Source: Candidatus Curtissbacteria bacterium RIFCSPLOWO2_01_FULL_41_18 (lineage in GTDB: Bacteria > Patescibacteriota > Microgenomatia > Curtissbacterales > GWA2-41-24). Taken from it: a DNA stretch of 9,068 bases. The notes below the pieces were generated by a model that was not told the DNA's origin, ran no database searches, and saw only the letters and a program-made list of their open reading frames with translations. Positions 1 to 5,197 of this stretch are shown here, one piece after another. The position numbers and the translations under genes were made by a program. The first letter of the stretch is position 1; each line of letters starts with the position of its first letter. The stretch is from contig MFBQ01000047.1 in assembly GCA_001776475.1 (NCBI GenBank), forward strand, positions 1,845 through 10,912. Direction: 5' to 3'.

Positions 1-377
1 CCCGTTATCCGGTCAATAGGAAAATTATCCGCAAGGCTATTGAAGATACTTTCAAAAAGCTTAAAATAGAAAATGCCGGTTTTGAAGTCTCGGTTGCTGT
101 AGTTGGTCAGCGCAAAATGAAGGCACTGGCAAATTCGTATTTACAAGACGGTCAGAAGCACCAAATTCTAACTTTTGCCTTGGAAGAGGTTAATCAAAAT
201 GCTGATGTTAAAGGTTTTGTTAATCCGCCGGATGGTATCCTTAGACTTGGCGATATAGTTTTGTGTTGGCCACTAGTTCTTGAAGAAGCGAGCCGGGATG
301 AGATGTTGGTCGATGAAAAAGTCTGCGAGCTTGTAAATCATGGCGTTGAGCATTTATTCGGACGTGATCATGAATGA
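1..377 (+). CDS. ybeY: YbeY endoribonuclease / rRNA maturation factor (5' end outside window)
   Basis: YbeY is a zinc-dependent single-strand endoribonuclease of the UPF0054 family, involved in 16S rRNA 3'-end maturation and ribosome quality control. The reading frame is open from base 3 and the start lies upstream of the window, so about 124 codons are visible of a protein usually near 150-160 residues. The decisive evidence is the C-terminal metal motif H-G-V-E-H-L-F-G-R-D-H, in which the three histidines have the family spacing HxxxHxxxxxH. The upstream segment with F-V-N-P-P-D-G and L-G-D-I-V-L also matches the family, where a beta strand reading 'LGDI.I' precedes the metal helix. The gene ends on TGA 57 bp before dnaX on the same strand, with no terminator visible between them, so co-transcription is likely. 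Confidence 0.93.
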   Translation, partial: RYPVNRKIIRKAIEDTFKKLKIENAGFEVSVAVVGQRKMKALANSYLQDGQKHQILTFALEEVNQNADVKGFVNPPDGILRLGDIVLCWPLVLEEASRDEMLVDEKVCELVNHGVEHLFGRDHE

Positions 378-399
378 ATTAGGATTATGCTCATTATTT

Positions 400-428
400 A
401 GAAATTAGAGAATTAGAAATTAGAAATT
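400..428 (+). repeat. AGAAATT tandem array abutting the dnaX start
   Basis: Four near-identical 7-8 bp units (AGAAATT, AGAGAATT, AGAAATT, AGAAATT) run head to tail and end six bases before the dnaX ATG. No Shine-Dalgarno sequence is present; the array occupies the place where one would be. Similar short-period arrays of different sequence precede hpf, ybaB and the coiled-coil gene. Confidence 0.8.
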
Positions 429-434
429 CTAAGT

Positions 435-2087
435 ATGGTTCTTTATCGTAAATTCAGACCACAGAAGCTCTCAGATTTAACAGGTCAGGAGATTATTGCC
501 AAAACTTTACTTTCCCAGCTTGAAAATGGCAACGTTGGACATGGCTATTTATTTTACGGCCCAAAAGGAACTGGCAAGACTTCAACTGCTAGAATTTTGG
601 CAAAAGCCGTGAATTGCACCGCAAATCGACTAACGACTAATGCAAAACGCAAAAAAGAAGGTAGCGTTAGACGTTCGACGCTAAACGTTCGACACTTTTC
701 TGAGCCTTGCAACAAGTGTCTATCGTGTCTTTCGATTATGGACGGATCAAATCTTGATCTAATAGAAATAGATGCAGCTTCCAATAGAAATATTGATGAT
801 ATACGCGATCTTCGCGAAAAAATCAAGCTTTCTCCTGTTCTTGGCCGATTCAAAATTTACATAATTGATGAGGTGCATATGTTGACTAAAGAAGCGTCTA
901 ACGCGCTTCTAAAGACTTTGGAGGAACCACCGGCGCACGCCATTTTTATTTTGTGTACTACAGAAGTCTCCAAAATACCGGCGACTATAATTTCTAGAGT
1001 TCAGAAATTTAACTTCAAACGGGCTACTATTTCTGATCTTACAAAAGTGATTGAAAAAATTGCCAAGGTTGAGAGTATAAAAATAGAAAGCGGCCTCGCG
1101 AGGTTGATAGCGGAAGCTTCTGACGGTTCTTACCGAGACGCTATTTCTTTATTCGATCAGTTGAGTTCAAATAAAAAAGAGGTGGAGGAAGCTGATGTAA
1201 AAAGTATTGTCAAATCAGGGGGATGGGAAGAGCTTGCGCGCTTTGTTGAAAATTTAGCTCAGAAAAAGTTAAAAGATATAATTTTACAGATTGAGGAGGT
1301 CGCAAGCTTGGGAGCAGATGTTTCTTTTTTTGCAAAGCAACTTGTCATTTTTCTGGAAAAGATTTTATTTATAAAAATAGGTATTAAAGACGAGCTGTTT
1401 AGTGACTACGCAAGCGAGCAGATAGAGAAGCTTGTTTTTCTCTCAAAGCAATTTGATTTAGATAAGTTGCAATCTTTGATAAGGTTAATTTTAGTTGCTG
1501 AGGGCGAAATAAAGCTTTATCCACTGCCACAAATACCGCTAGTACTTGCCGTTTGTAAGTACTGTGGTGAGCCGCAAGATAACAGTAGGCAGGCAAAGGT
1601 GACTGACCCTAGCATTAAGAGTGATAATCATCAAGTATTAAGTGAACAGATTGATATAGCTATCGAAAACAAGGTTAGCGGTTTTGGTAGTAACATCGGC
1701 AAGACTAAAAGTTCTAATGGGCAAAAAGTTATTGAGATTAAATCACTTTCGGATATTGAAAAACATTGGACGGAGTTCTTGGCTAGAGTAAAAAATGTCA
1801 ATGCTCATGTGGTGGCGCTTTTGCGGTCGACTAGACCAACCCATTTTGATGGTGATAATCTTACTTTAGAGGTTTTTTACAGATTCCATAAAGACAAGTT
1901 GGCTGAGCCGAGAATCATTAAAATGCTGGATGCGACTTTTTCCGAAATCGTAGGTAGTCAGGTGAAGTTGAAATTTGTGCTTGCCCAAAAAGGGACAAAA
2001 CCAACACAAAGTGTTCGGGCAAGTGATGTTATTGAGATTAATGATGAGGATATTGAAAAAATTGCTATGGAAGTATTTTCCAAATGA
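435..2087 (+). CDS. dnaX: DNA polymerase III subunit gamma/tau (DnaX) with a zinc-finger insertion
   Basis: This is the clamp-loader ATPase that loads the sliding clamp and organises the replisome. The Walker A motif G-P-K-G-T-G-K-T is at residues 42-49, the Walker B/DExx motif I-I-D-E-V-H-M-L surrounds D145-E146, and A-L-L-K-T-L-E-E-P-P and I-I-S-R follow as in the AAA+ family. The zinc finger has C61, C92, C95 and C98. In E. coli the first two cysteines are 8 residues apart; here they are 30 apart, so about 22 residues are inserted, encoded by repeat-rich DNA. A conserved C-terminal domain of the kind seen in other bacterial DnaX proteins follows a variable linker, at about residues 438-520. 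The ATG at 435 gives the standard N-terminus V-L-Y-R-K-F-R-P. The stop overlaps the next gene's start (ATGA). I see no strong evidence for a programmed frameshift. Confidence 0.97.
   Translation: MVLYRKFRPQKLSDLTGQEIIAKTLLSQLENGNVGHGYLFYGPKGTGKTSTARILAKAVNCTANRLTTNAKRKKEGSVRRSTLNVRHFSEPCNKCLSCLSIMDGSNLDLIEIDAASNRNIDDIRDLREKIKLSPVLGRFKIYIIDEVHMLTKEASNALLKTLEEPPAHAIFILCTTEVSKIPATIISRVQKFNFKRATISDLTKVIEKIAKVESIKIESGLARLIAEASDGSYRDAISLFDQLSSNKKEVEEADVKSIVKSGGWEELARFVENLAQKKLKDIILQIEEVASLGADVSFFAKQLVIFLEKILFIKIGIKDELFSDYASEQIEKLVFLSKQFDLDKLQSLIRLILVAEGEIKLYPLPQIPLVLAVCKYCGEPQDNSRQAKVTDPSIKSDNHQVLSEQIDIAIENKVSGFGSNIGKTKSSNGQKVIEIKSLSDIEKHWTEFLARVKNVNAHVVALLRSTRPTHFDGDNLTLEVFYRFHKDKLAEPRIIKMLDATFSEIVGSQVKLKFVLAQKGTKPTQSVRASDVIEINDEDIEKIAMEVFSK
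627..693 (+). repeat. Repeat-derived in-frame insertion in the dnaX zinc finger
   Basis: The DNA for the extra residues between C61 and C92 of DnaX is made of short repeats. CGACTAA occurs twice in tandem (627-640). CTAACG (630-635) is complementary to CGTTAG (665-670). TAGCGT (662-667) pairs with ACGCTA (678-683). TAGACGTTCGAC (668-679) is repeated with one mismatch at 682-693. The exact borders of the insert cannot be set without homologues. The encoded segment is basic and contains R-R-S-T-L-N-V-R. It is unlike the conserved sequence on either side. Confidence 0.7.
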
Positions 2088-2491
2088 TAAAGAGACTCGG
2101 GGTTATTCTTGCGGTTTCGATGCTCCTTTCCGGTTGTTCTCTTAACTTAGGTCAATCTGAGGATATCGGAACTGCCGGGGAATTTTTAAAGGGCAAGGTG
2201 GCCAGCGGCTTTCCGGCAGTCCCTGCGTATCCTAAATCAAATATCTTGGAATCATACGGATTTGATAACAATTGGGGGGTTTCGTCCATCAGCAGTGACA
2301 CTCTTGATAAGGTCATGAAGTTTTACAATGAGTCCCTTGCGATAGCGGGATGGGATTATACAGTTAGGCAAGTTAACGAGACGAACTTTGTTTTTGATAT
2401 TAAAAATGCGAAAAATCAAGGTTCGGTAATTGTCAATACCGCCGCCGATGGTAAGAAAACTGCAATAACAGTTTCTGTCGAGCCCCGATAA
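2084..2491 (+). CDS. Small predicted lipoprotein of unknown function
   Basis: The protein has 135 residues and I do not recognise its function. The N-terminus M-I-K-R followed by a hydrophobic stretch and L-L-S-G-C (C18) is a good type II signal peptide with lipobox, so the mature protein should be anchored to the outer face of the membrane. The mature part contains a 'PAYPKSNI' segment, then S-S-D-T-L-D-K-V-M-K-F-Y-N-E-S-L-A-I-A-G-W. That resembles small alpha/beta domains in which a helix ends in 'F/YY...L...GW' before beta strands, a pattern known from uncharacterised bacterial lipoproteins. The start ATG overlaps the dnaX stop by 4 bp (ATGA), which points to translational coupling and one operon. 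No paralogue lies in the window. Confidence 0.85.
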   Translation: MIKRLGVILAVSMLLSGCSLNLGQSEDIGTAGEFLKGKVASGFPAVPAYPKSNILESYGFDNNWGVSSISSDTLDKVMKFYNESLAIAGWDYTVRQVNETNFVFDIKNAKNQGSVIVNTAADGKKTAITVSVEPR

Positions 2492-2537
2492 TCGATCCAA
2501 ACTGGTTCAAGATTTATCCTCGTACTTCTTTACGGGG

Positions 2538-2566
2538 TTGACACACGTTTATAAAAGTCGTAAATT
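2538..2566 (+). promoter_or_regulatory. Candidate promoter for the membrane-protein gene
   Basis: A perfect -35 hexamer TTGACA (2538-2543) is followed after 17 bp by TAAATT (2561-2566), which matches four of six -10 positions. It lies in the 179-bp gap between the lipoprotein and the membrane protein and would leave an untranslated leader of roughly 100 nt. Nothing else that I can name was seen in this gap. Confidence 0.5.
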
Positions 2567-2670
2567 CTACCCGACACAAGATGCAATTTTCGCATTCTTA
2601 GCCCCGATTTTGGGAAAACCCGCTTGGAATAGACTTAAAGATAGCATTCTAAAAATATTTTTTCGAGCTT

Positions 2671-3174
2671 ATGATAAAGAAAAACAAGTTAAACTCATCG
2701 ACTTTTGATGCCAAAATAAATTGGAGAATCATTTGGTATTCTGTCGTGATATGGCTTCTGGCTTTTGCAATTGGCGGATTTGTGATCCTACCATGGTACT
2801 ATTTGGTGCTGCCCATACTGATTTTTTGGATAACTATCAATTATTTCAAAAAGATGCCAAAGTCTACAGATAAAATACTTACCTTTGGACTTTGGATTTC
2901 TTTGGTCTGGTTTTTTGTAATTGTTGTATTGACTCTTGCCGAAATTGCCGGTTTTTACTATTTCAACTTCTTTTTTTTCTTCTCCGATTTCAGAAACTGG
3001 CTGCTTTTCCCACTGGTACTTTTGGTGCCCGTTGTCTATAGCTTGATTTTGGAGAATAAGCAGAGCTTTTCTACGAATAATAAGTACAAGCGGTCAAGAA
3101 GGCGCAAGCAAGACTCAAAAGTTGCTGACTTCCTAACTTCAAAACATCTCAAAACTTCAAATATAGGTGGCTAG
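2671..3174 (+). CDS. Four-helix integral membrane protein, unknown function
   Basis: The protein has 167 residues and no family that I recognise. Hydrophobic segments at about residues 20-40, 43-59, 70-90 and 110-127 predict four membrane helices. Short loops separate helices 1 and 2, and a basic loop (K-K-M-P-K) follows helix 2. Positive charges at the N-terminus (K-K-N-K) and a strongly basic C-terminal tail with K-R-S-R-R-R-K favour both ends being cytoplasmic. A run of five phenylalanines (100-104) comes from a T-rich tract. The last dozen codons are built on a loosely repetitive CTTCAAAAC-like sequence. No catalytic motif is visible. The start follows a promoter-like site and has no Shine-Dalgarno sequence. 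The next gene on the same strand begins about 30 bp after the stop. Confidence 0.8.
   Translation: MIKKNKLNSSTFDAKINWRIIWYSVVIWLLAFAIGGFVILPWYYLVLPILIFWITINYFKKMPKSTDKILTFGLWISLVWFFVIVVLTLAEIAGFYYFNFFFFFSDFRNWLLFPLVLLVPVVYSLILENKQSFSTNNKYKRSRRRKQDSKVADFLTSKHLKTSNIGG
3131..3163 (+). repeat. Weak CTTCAAAAC-type repeat at the end of the membrane-protein gene
   Basis: CTTCAAAAC (3137-3145), TCTCAAAAC (3147-3155) and CTTCAAATA (3155-3163) are near-repeats with a period of about 9-10 bp. They encode the last codons of the membrane protein and lie shortly before the next start. This is weaker than the arrays at dnaX, hpf and ybaB and may be chance. Confidence 0.35.
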
Positions 3175-3206
3175 AAAATTTTCGATGTGGTAACCTTTTG
3201 TTTATA

Positions 3207-3755
3207 ATGCGAGATTTGGCACAACAAAATTTAACAAAGAGACCTGATGCGAGGAGCGCAAGAATTAAAATTTTAATTATTGCGGCAATTGTTGTAGGAG
3301 CTATTTTTGTTATTAAGTCTAGATTTGCTTCAGGCGGTGGTAGTAGCTTATCCGTTATTTTGCAAAACGCGCCAAATAGTTTAAAAGCGGTTTCGTATGG
3401 CGGTTCTAGTGTTTCCGAAAAGGGCGTTGAACTCATGACCGAGTCCGCGGATTTCAGAGACATTAGTGGTGACAACGCTAAAGCTACAGCAGCCAGGACT
3501 TATGGTGACGGGTCTTTTGCCTTAACGGTTAATGCGACTCTGCCTGATCCTAAGGGAGGCGACAAGTATCAAGTCTGGTTGGTTGGTGAGGAGGTTGTAG
3601 ATGCGGGCATTATGGATGGGGCTAAAAACAGCTGGAGTTTGGTATTTCGCGATAAGGATAAATACTCGTCAGCCTATAACCAAATCTGGATTACACGCGA
3701 GATCACAACCAATGATGGTAAACCGGAAAAGCATATCTTGGAAGGAAGCTTCTAA
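3207..3755 (+). CDS. Membrane-anchored protein with an RskA C-terminal-like domain
   Basis: From the ATG at 3207 the protein has 182 residues. A basic N-terminus (R12-R19) precedes one hydrophobic helix at about 20-36, giving an N-in, C-out anchor, and then a glycine/serine-rich linker. Residues about 100-182 resemble the extracytoplasmic C-terminal domain of anti-sigma-K factors (RskA). Matching points are a strand, then L-P-D-P-K-G-G-D-K-Y-Q-V-W-L-V, then a turn with D-A-G-I-M-D-G, and a final T-T-N-D-G-K-P-E-K-H-I-L-E-G-S-F resembling 'dG.P..hvL.GsF'. The N-terminal zinc-binding anti-sigma domain is absent, so a role in sigma-factor control is not implied. A TTG at 3198 would add three residues and is less likely. 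A TATAAT overlaps the ATG (3203-3208) with only a weak -35, so a promoter there is uncertain. Confidence 0.82.
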   Translation: MRDLAQQNLTKRPDARSARIKILIIAAIVVGAIFVIKSRFASGGGSSLSVILQNAPNSLKAVSYGGSSVSEKGVELMTESADFRDISGDNAKATAARTYGDGSFALTVNATLPDPKGGDKYQVWLVGEEVVDAGIMDGAKNSWSLVFRDKDKYSSAYNQIWITREITTNDGKPEKHILEGSF

Positions 3756-3768
3756 ATCTAAATCTTAT

Positions 3769-3887
3769 GTGGGTCCTGTCAGTAGTTTCCTTCCCGCTCC
3801 CTCGCAAGCTCGGGACAAGCAGTGCTGCGTGTTTACCCTGAGCAAAGTCGAAGGGCTGTCGGGAACCCTTCCACTACTGCCACCCAC
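3769..3887. repeat. 119-bp imperfect palindrome carrying two inverted CCTTCGAC-type repeats
   Basis: Nearly the whole gap between the RskA-like gene and the nucleotidyltransferase gene is one long imperfect inverted repeat. The left arm starts GTGGGT(cctgt)CAGTAGT and the reverse complement of the right arm starts GTGGGT(gg)CAGTAGT; both reach a CCCG. The tip is GCAG-TG-CTGC at 3819-3828. The left arm holds CCCTCGCAAGCTCGGGAC. The right arm, on the minus strand, holds CCCTTCGACTTTGCTCAGGG. Both are forms of the CCTTCGAC...CTCAGGA repeat found inside recR and cysS. As RNA it would fold into a long hairpin. It may also act as a terminator, but no U-tract follows. Confidence 0.8.
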
Positions 3888-3895
3888 AAAATAAT

Positions 3896-4315
3896 ATGAA
3901 AGTCGTGATGGTTTTTGGGGCTTTTGACGGGTTACATCCCGGTCATTTAGACTTTTTTAAACAAGCCAAAAAGTATGGGGATTTTTTAGTTGTTTCTGTG
4001 GGTACGGATAAAAATGTTAAGAGGATAAAAAGTAAACAGGCGCTTTTTAATCAAACACAAAGACTCGCACTTGTGGCAACATGCAAAATTGTAGATCGGT
4101 CAGTATTAGGAGCAGAAAATAATTTTTATGGGCACATTAAAAATTACAAGCCCGATGTAGTTTGCCTTGGGTACGACCAGTGGGCAAGTGAAGAAGAAGT
4201 CAAAAAAGGTCTTCGCGCAGTTGGGCTTTCTGATACCCGAGTTGTGAGGCTTAAACCGTTTCGAACAACTAGGGCCAAATCAACGATTGTTAAAAAAAGA
4301 TCTGTTGACTTCTAA
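3896..4315 (+). CDS. Small cytidylyltransferase-like nucleotidyltransferase (FAD synthase / TagD type)
   Basis: The protein has 139 residues and a single HxGH-class nucleotidyltransferase domain. The N-terminal motif G-A-F-D-G-L-H-P-G-H has the catalytic HxGH at residues 14-17. The middle segment D-V-V-C-L-G-Y-D and the C-terminal R-T-T-R-A-K-S-T (R123 onward), in the place of the family's 'R(T/S)xGxSTT' signature, complete the fold. Proteins of this size and motif set are usually annotated as archaeal-type FAD synthase (RibL: FMN + ATP to FAD) or glycerol-3-phosphate cytidylyltransferase (TagD). The sequence does not decide the substrate and no riboflavin or teichoic acid gene is nearby. The start ATG lies 8 bp after a long palindrome, without a Shine-Dalgarno sequence. 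Its TAA is only 2 bp from the stop of the convergent hpf gene. Confidence 0.88.
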   Translation: MKVVMVFGAFDGLHPGHLDFFKQAKKYGDFLVVSVGTDKNVKRIKSKQALFNQTQRLALVATCKIVDRSVLGAENNFYGHIKNYKPDVVCLGYDQWASEEEVKKGLRAVGLSDTRVVRLKPFRTTRAKSTIVKKRSVDF

Positions 4316-4317
4316 AG

Positions 4318-4668
4318 TTAGGTTCGAAGACGGCTGAGCAATTTACTTAGTACCCCATCTTTGTGTTTTAGACTAATATGTTTTTCTTTGTGCTTGACAA
4401 GTGCGCGTTTTGCGCGATCAGTGGCCATGTCGATTGCTTTGTCGATCGAGCGCTCGCCATGTACAATTTCAAAGACGTGGCCACGCACTGCTACTTCGAT
4501 TTCGCAGGTGAAGTCGTGTTGTTGATTCCTGTGTGCTTTTTCACCAAATAGTCGAACATTGACCCTTTCAATTTTAGGATGAAATTTAGCTAGTTTTTCA
4601 ACTTTGCCTGCGGCATAATCCCTGGCTTTCGGATTTCTAATGTGAATTTCTGTAATTTGGATTTTCAT
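4318..4668 (-). CDS. hpf: Short-form ribosome hibernation factor (HPF / RaiA family)
   Basis: The protein has 116 residues, which fits the short HPF/YfiA class (about 95-115) and lacks the C-terminal dimerisation domain of long HPF. The family fits throughout: K-I-Q-I-T at the first strand, K-V-E-K-L-A-K-F-H-P-K-I in the first helix, and H-D-F-T-C-E-I-E-V with G-H-V-F-E-I-V-H in the sheet. A second helix reads S-I-D-K-A-I-D-M-A-T-D-R-A-K-R-A-L, and a lysine-rich tail follows. Such proteins bind the 30S decoding region and silence idle ribosomes in slow growth. The gene is divergent from ybaB across a 153-bp region with candidate promoters for both, and convergent with the nucleotidyltransferase gene with only 2 bp between stops. 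Its start is preceded by an octamer array, not a Shine-Dalgarno sequence. Confidence 0.93.
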   Translation of the reverse strand: MKIQITEIHIRNPKARDYAAGKVEKLAKFHPKIERVNVRLFGEKAHRNQQHDFTCEIEVAVRGHVFEIVHGERSIDKAIDMATDRAKRALVKHKEKHISLKHKDGVLSKLLSRLRT

Positions 4669-4669
4669 T

Positions 4670-4709
4670 GATTAGGCTGTTAGGTGATTGGGCGACTGGG
4701 CAATTGGAA
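4670..4709 (-). repeat. Five 8-bp tandem units abutting the hpf start
   Basis: On the plus strand the units are GATTAGGC, TGTTAGGT, GATTGGGC, GACTGGGC and AATTGGAA, exactly 8 bp each. Read in the direction of hpf they fit RCCYARNN, the same family as the array before ybaB. One base separates the array from the hpf ATG. It lies inside the predicted 5' leader. Confidence 0.8.
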
Positions 4710-4732
4710 AAATTCTACGGCATCGTGATTAT

Positions 4733-4738
4733 TATAAT
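4733..4738 (+). promoter_or_regulatory. Candidate -10 element for ybaB
   Basis: A perfect TATAAT lies in the divergent hpf/ybaB spacer. The expected -35 position (AAATTC with a 17-bp spacer) is poor, so this is a tentative call. Transcription from here would give a leader of about 75 nt containing the octamer array. Confidence 0.35.
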
Positions 4739-4748
4739 TACTTGTTAG

Positions 4749-4777
4749 ATTGTAATAAAGATGTTGATTTTTGTTAA
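4749..4777 (-). promoter_or_regulatory. Candidate promoter for hpf
   Basis: On the minus strand TTAACA (4777-4772, five of six -35 positions) is followed after exactly 17 bp by TACAAT (4754-4749, five of six -10 positions). Transcription would begin near 4742 and give a leader of about 74 nt that contains the octamer array. A second minus-strand TATAAT lies at 4736-4731 without a good -35. Confidence 0.6.
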
Positions 4778-4779
4778 AC

Positions 4780-4819
4780 AACCTAGTAACCTAGATACCT
4801 AGAAACCCAGTTACCCGAT
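4780..4819 (+). repeat. Five 8-bp tandem units abutting the ybaB start
   Basis: The units are AACCTAGT, AACCTAGA, TACCTAGA, AACCCAGT and TACCCGAT, exactly 8 bp each, ending two bases before the ybaB ATG. They are related to, and in mirror orientation to, the array before hpf. There is no Shine-Dalgarno sequence. Confidence 0.85.
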
Positions 4820-4821
4820 CC

Positions 4822-5109
4822 ATGTTCGATAAATTACAGCAGTTAAAGGAATTAAAGAAAATGCGCGACGAGGCAATGACCATTCAGCGCTCTTTGGATG
4901 CGGAAACTGTTGAGGTTGAGAAAAGGGGAGTAAAGGTGAAAATAACTCTGGCGCAACGTGTGGTCACTATCGAATCAAACGGCAAGAGTAATGACGATAT
5001 TAAAGAAGCAGTCAACGAGGCTATAAAAGAAAGCCAGAAAGAGGCAGCCAAAAAGATGCAGCAAATGGGCGGACTTGATTCCCTCAAGGGAATGTTTGGT
5101 AGAAGCTAG
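4822..5109 (+). CDS. ybaB: YbaB/EbfC nucleoid-associated protein
   Basis: The protein has 95 residues, slightly shorter than the E. coli homologue (109). YbaB/EbfC proteins are dimeric DNA-binding proteins of the nucleoid. The family pattern is present: an N-terminal helix rich in K, L and Q ending near residue 27, then a two-strand segment (V-E-V-E-K-R-G-V-K-V-K-I-T and R-V-V-T-I-E-S-N-G-K), then a C-terminal helix with D-I-K-E-A-V-N-E-A-I-K-E-S-Q-K. A methionine/glycine tail (M-Q-Q-M-G-G-L) is also typical. In many bacteria ybaB lies between dnaX and recR and is co-transcribed with recR. Here recR follows after 88 bp, which hold a candidate promoter and repeats, and dnaX is 2.7 kb upstream. 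Confidence 0.92.
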   Translation: MFDKLQQLKELKKMRDEAMTIQRSLDAETVEVEKRGVKVKITLAQRVVTIESNGKSNDDIKEAVNEAIKESQKEAAKKMQQMGGLDSLKGMFGRS

Positions 5110-5111
5110 CC

Positions 5112-5140
5112 TTCACTCTAAACTCCAGGATTGATATACT
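5112..5140 (+). promoter_or_regulatory. Candidate promoter for recR
   Basis: TTCACT (5112-5117, four of six -35 positions) and TATACT (5135-5140, five of six -10 positions) are separated by 17 bp. The site starts just after the ybaB stop. Transcripts from here would carry the two tandem repeats before recR in their leader. Confidence 0.4.
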
Positions 5141-5150
5141 TCTTCTAGTA

Positions 5151-5195
5151 GCTTGTCCTTAAGAATGTTGAAGGTCTTGTACTGAGCTTGCCGAA
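5151..5195 (-). repeat. Two degenerate tandem copies of the CCTTCGAC-type repeat before recR
   Basis: GCTTGTCCTT...GTTGAAGG (5151-5174) and TCTTGTACTGAGCTTGCCGAA (5175-5195) each align with the reverse complement of the repeat core CCTTCGACAAGCTCAGGAC plus AAGC. The second copy differs from it at about three positions. They are head to tail with a unit of about 24 bp and end two bases before the recR ATG. Confidence 0.6.
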
Positions 5196-5197
5196 AA

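Noticed and set aside
372..377. Recoded TGA (glycine code of Gracilibacteria/SR1)
   Set aside because: ybeY and dnaX both end sensibly at TGA right after their conserved C-termini, and no in-frame TGA was found inside the recognised genes.
400..434. CRISPR-like array before dnaX
   Set aside because: The units are 7-8 bp in direct contact with no unique spacers, so this is a simple tandem array.
554..853. 99-codon open frame antisense to dnaX
   Set aside because: It lies opposite the conserved ATPase and zinc-finger coding sequence and has no recognisable protein features.
1171..1195. Possible programmed -1 frameshift in dnaX (six A's followed by GGTGGAGG and a -1 frame stop at 1193-1195)
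   Set aside because: The phase is T-AAA-AAA-G, not the efficient A-AAA-AAG. The product would end near residue 252, before the oligomerisation domain, so it would not be a useful gamma subunit.
2500..2530. GGTTCAAGA resembling a tRNA T-loop in the 2492-2670 gap
   Set aside because: The flanking bases do not form the T-stem and there is no acceptor stem or anticodon arm.
3198..3206. TTG at 3198 as the start of the RskA-like protein
   Set aside because: An ATG follows three codons later. The extra residues add nothing recognisable and there is no ribosome site to favour the TTG.
3149..3475. 108-codon minus-strand open frame
   Set aside because: It is antisense to the start of the RskA-like gene and shows no family features.
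3601..3894. 97-codon open frame overlapping the RskA-like gene and the long palindrome
   Set aside because: Its second half is a translation of the palindrome and its first half is a shifted frame of a better-supported gene.
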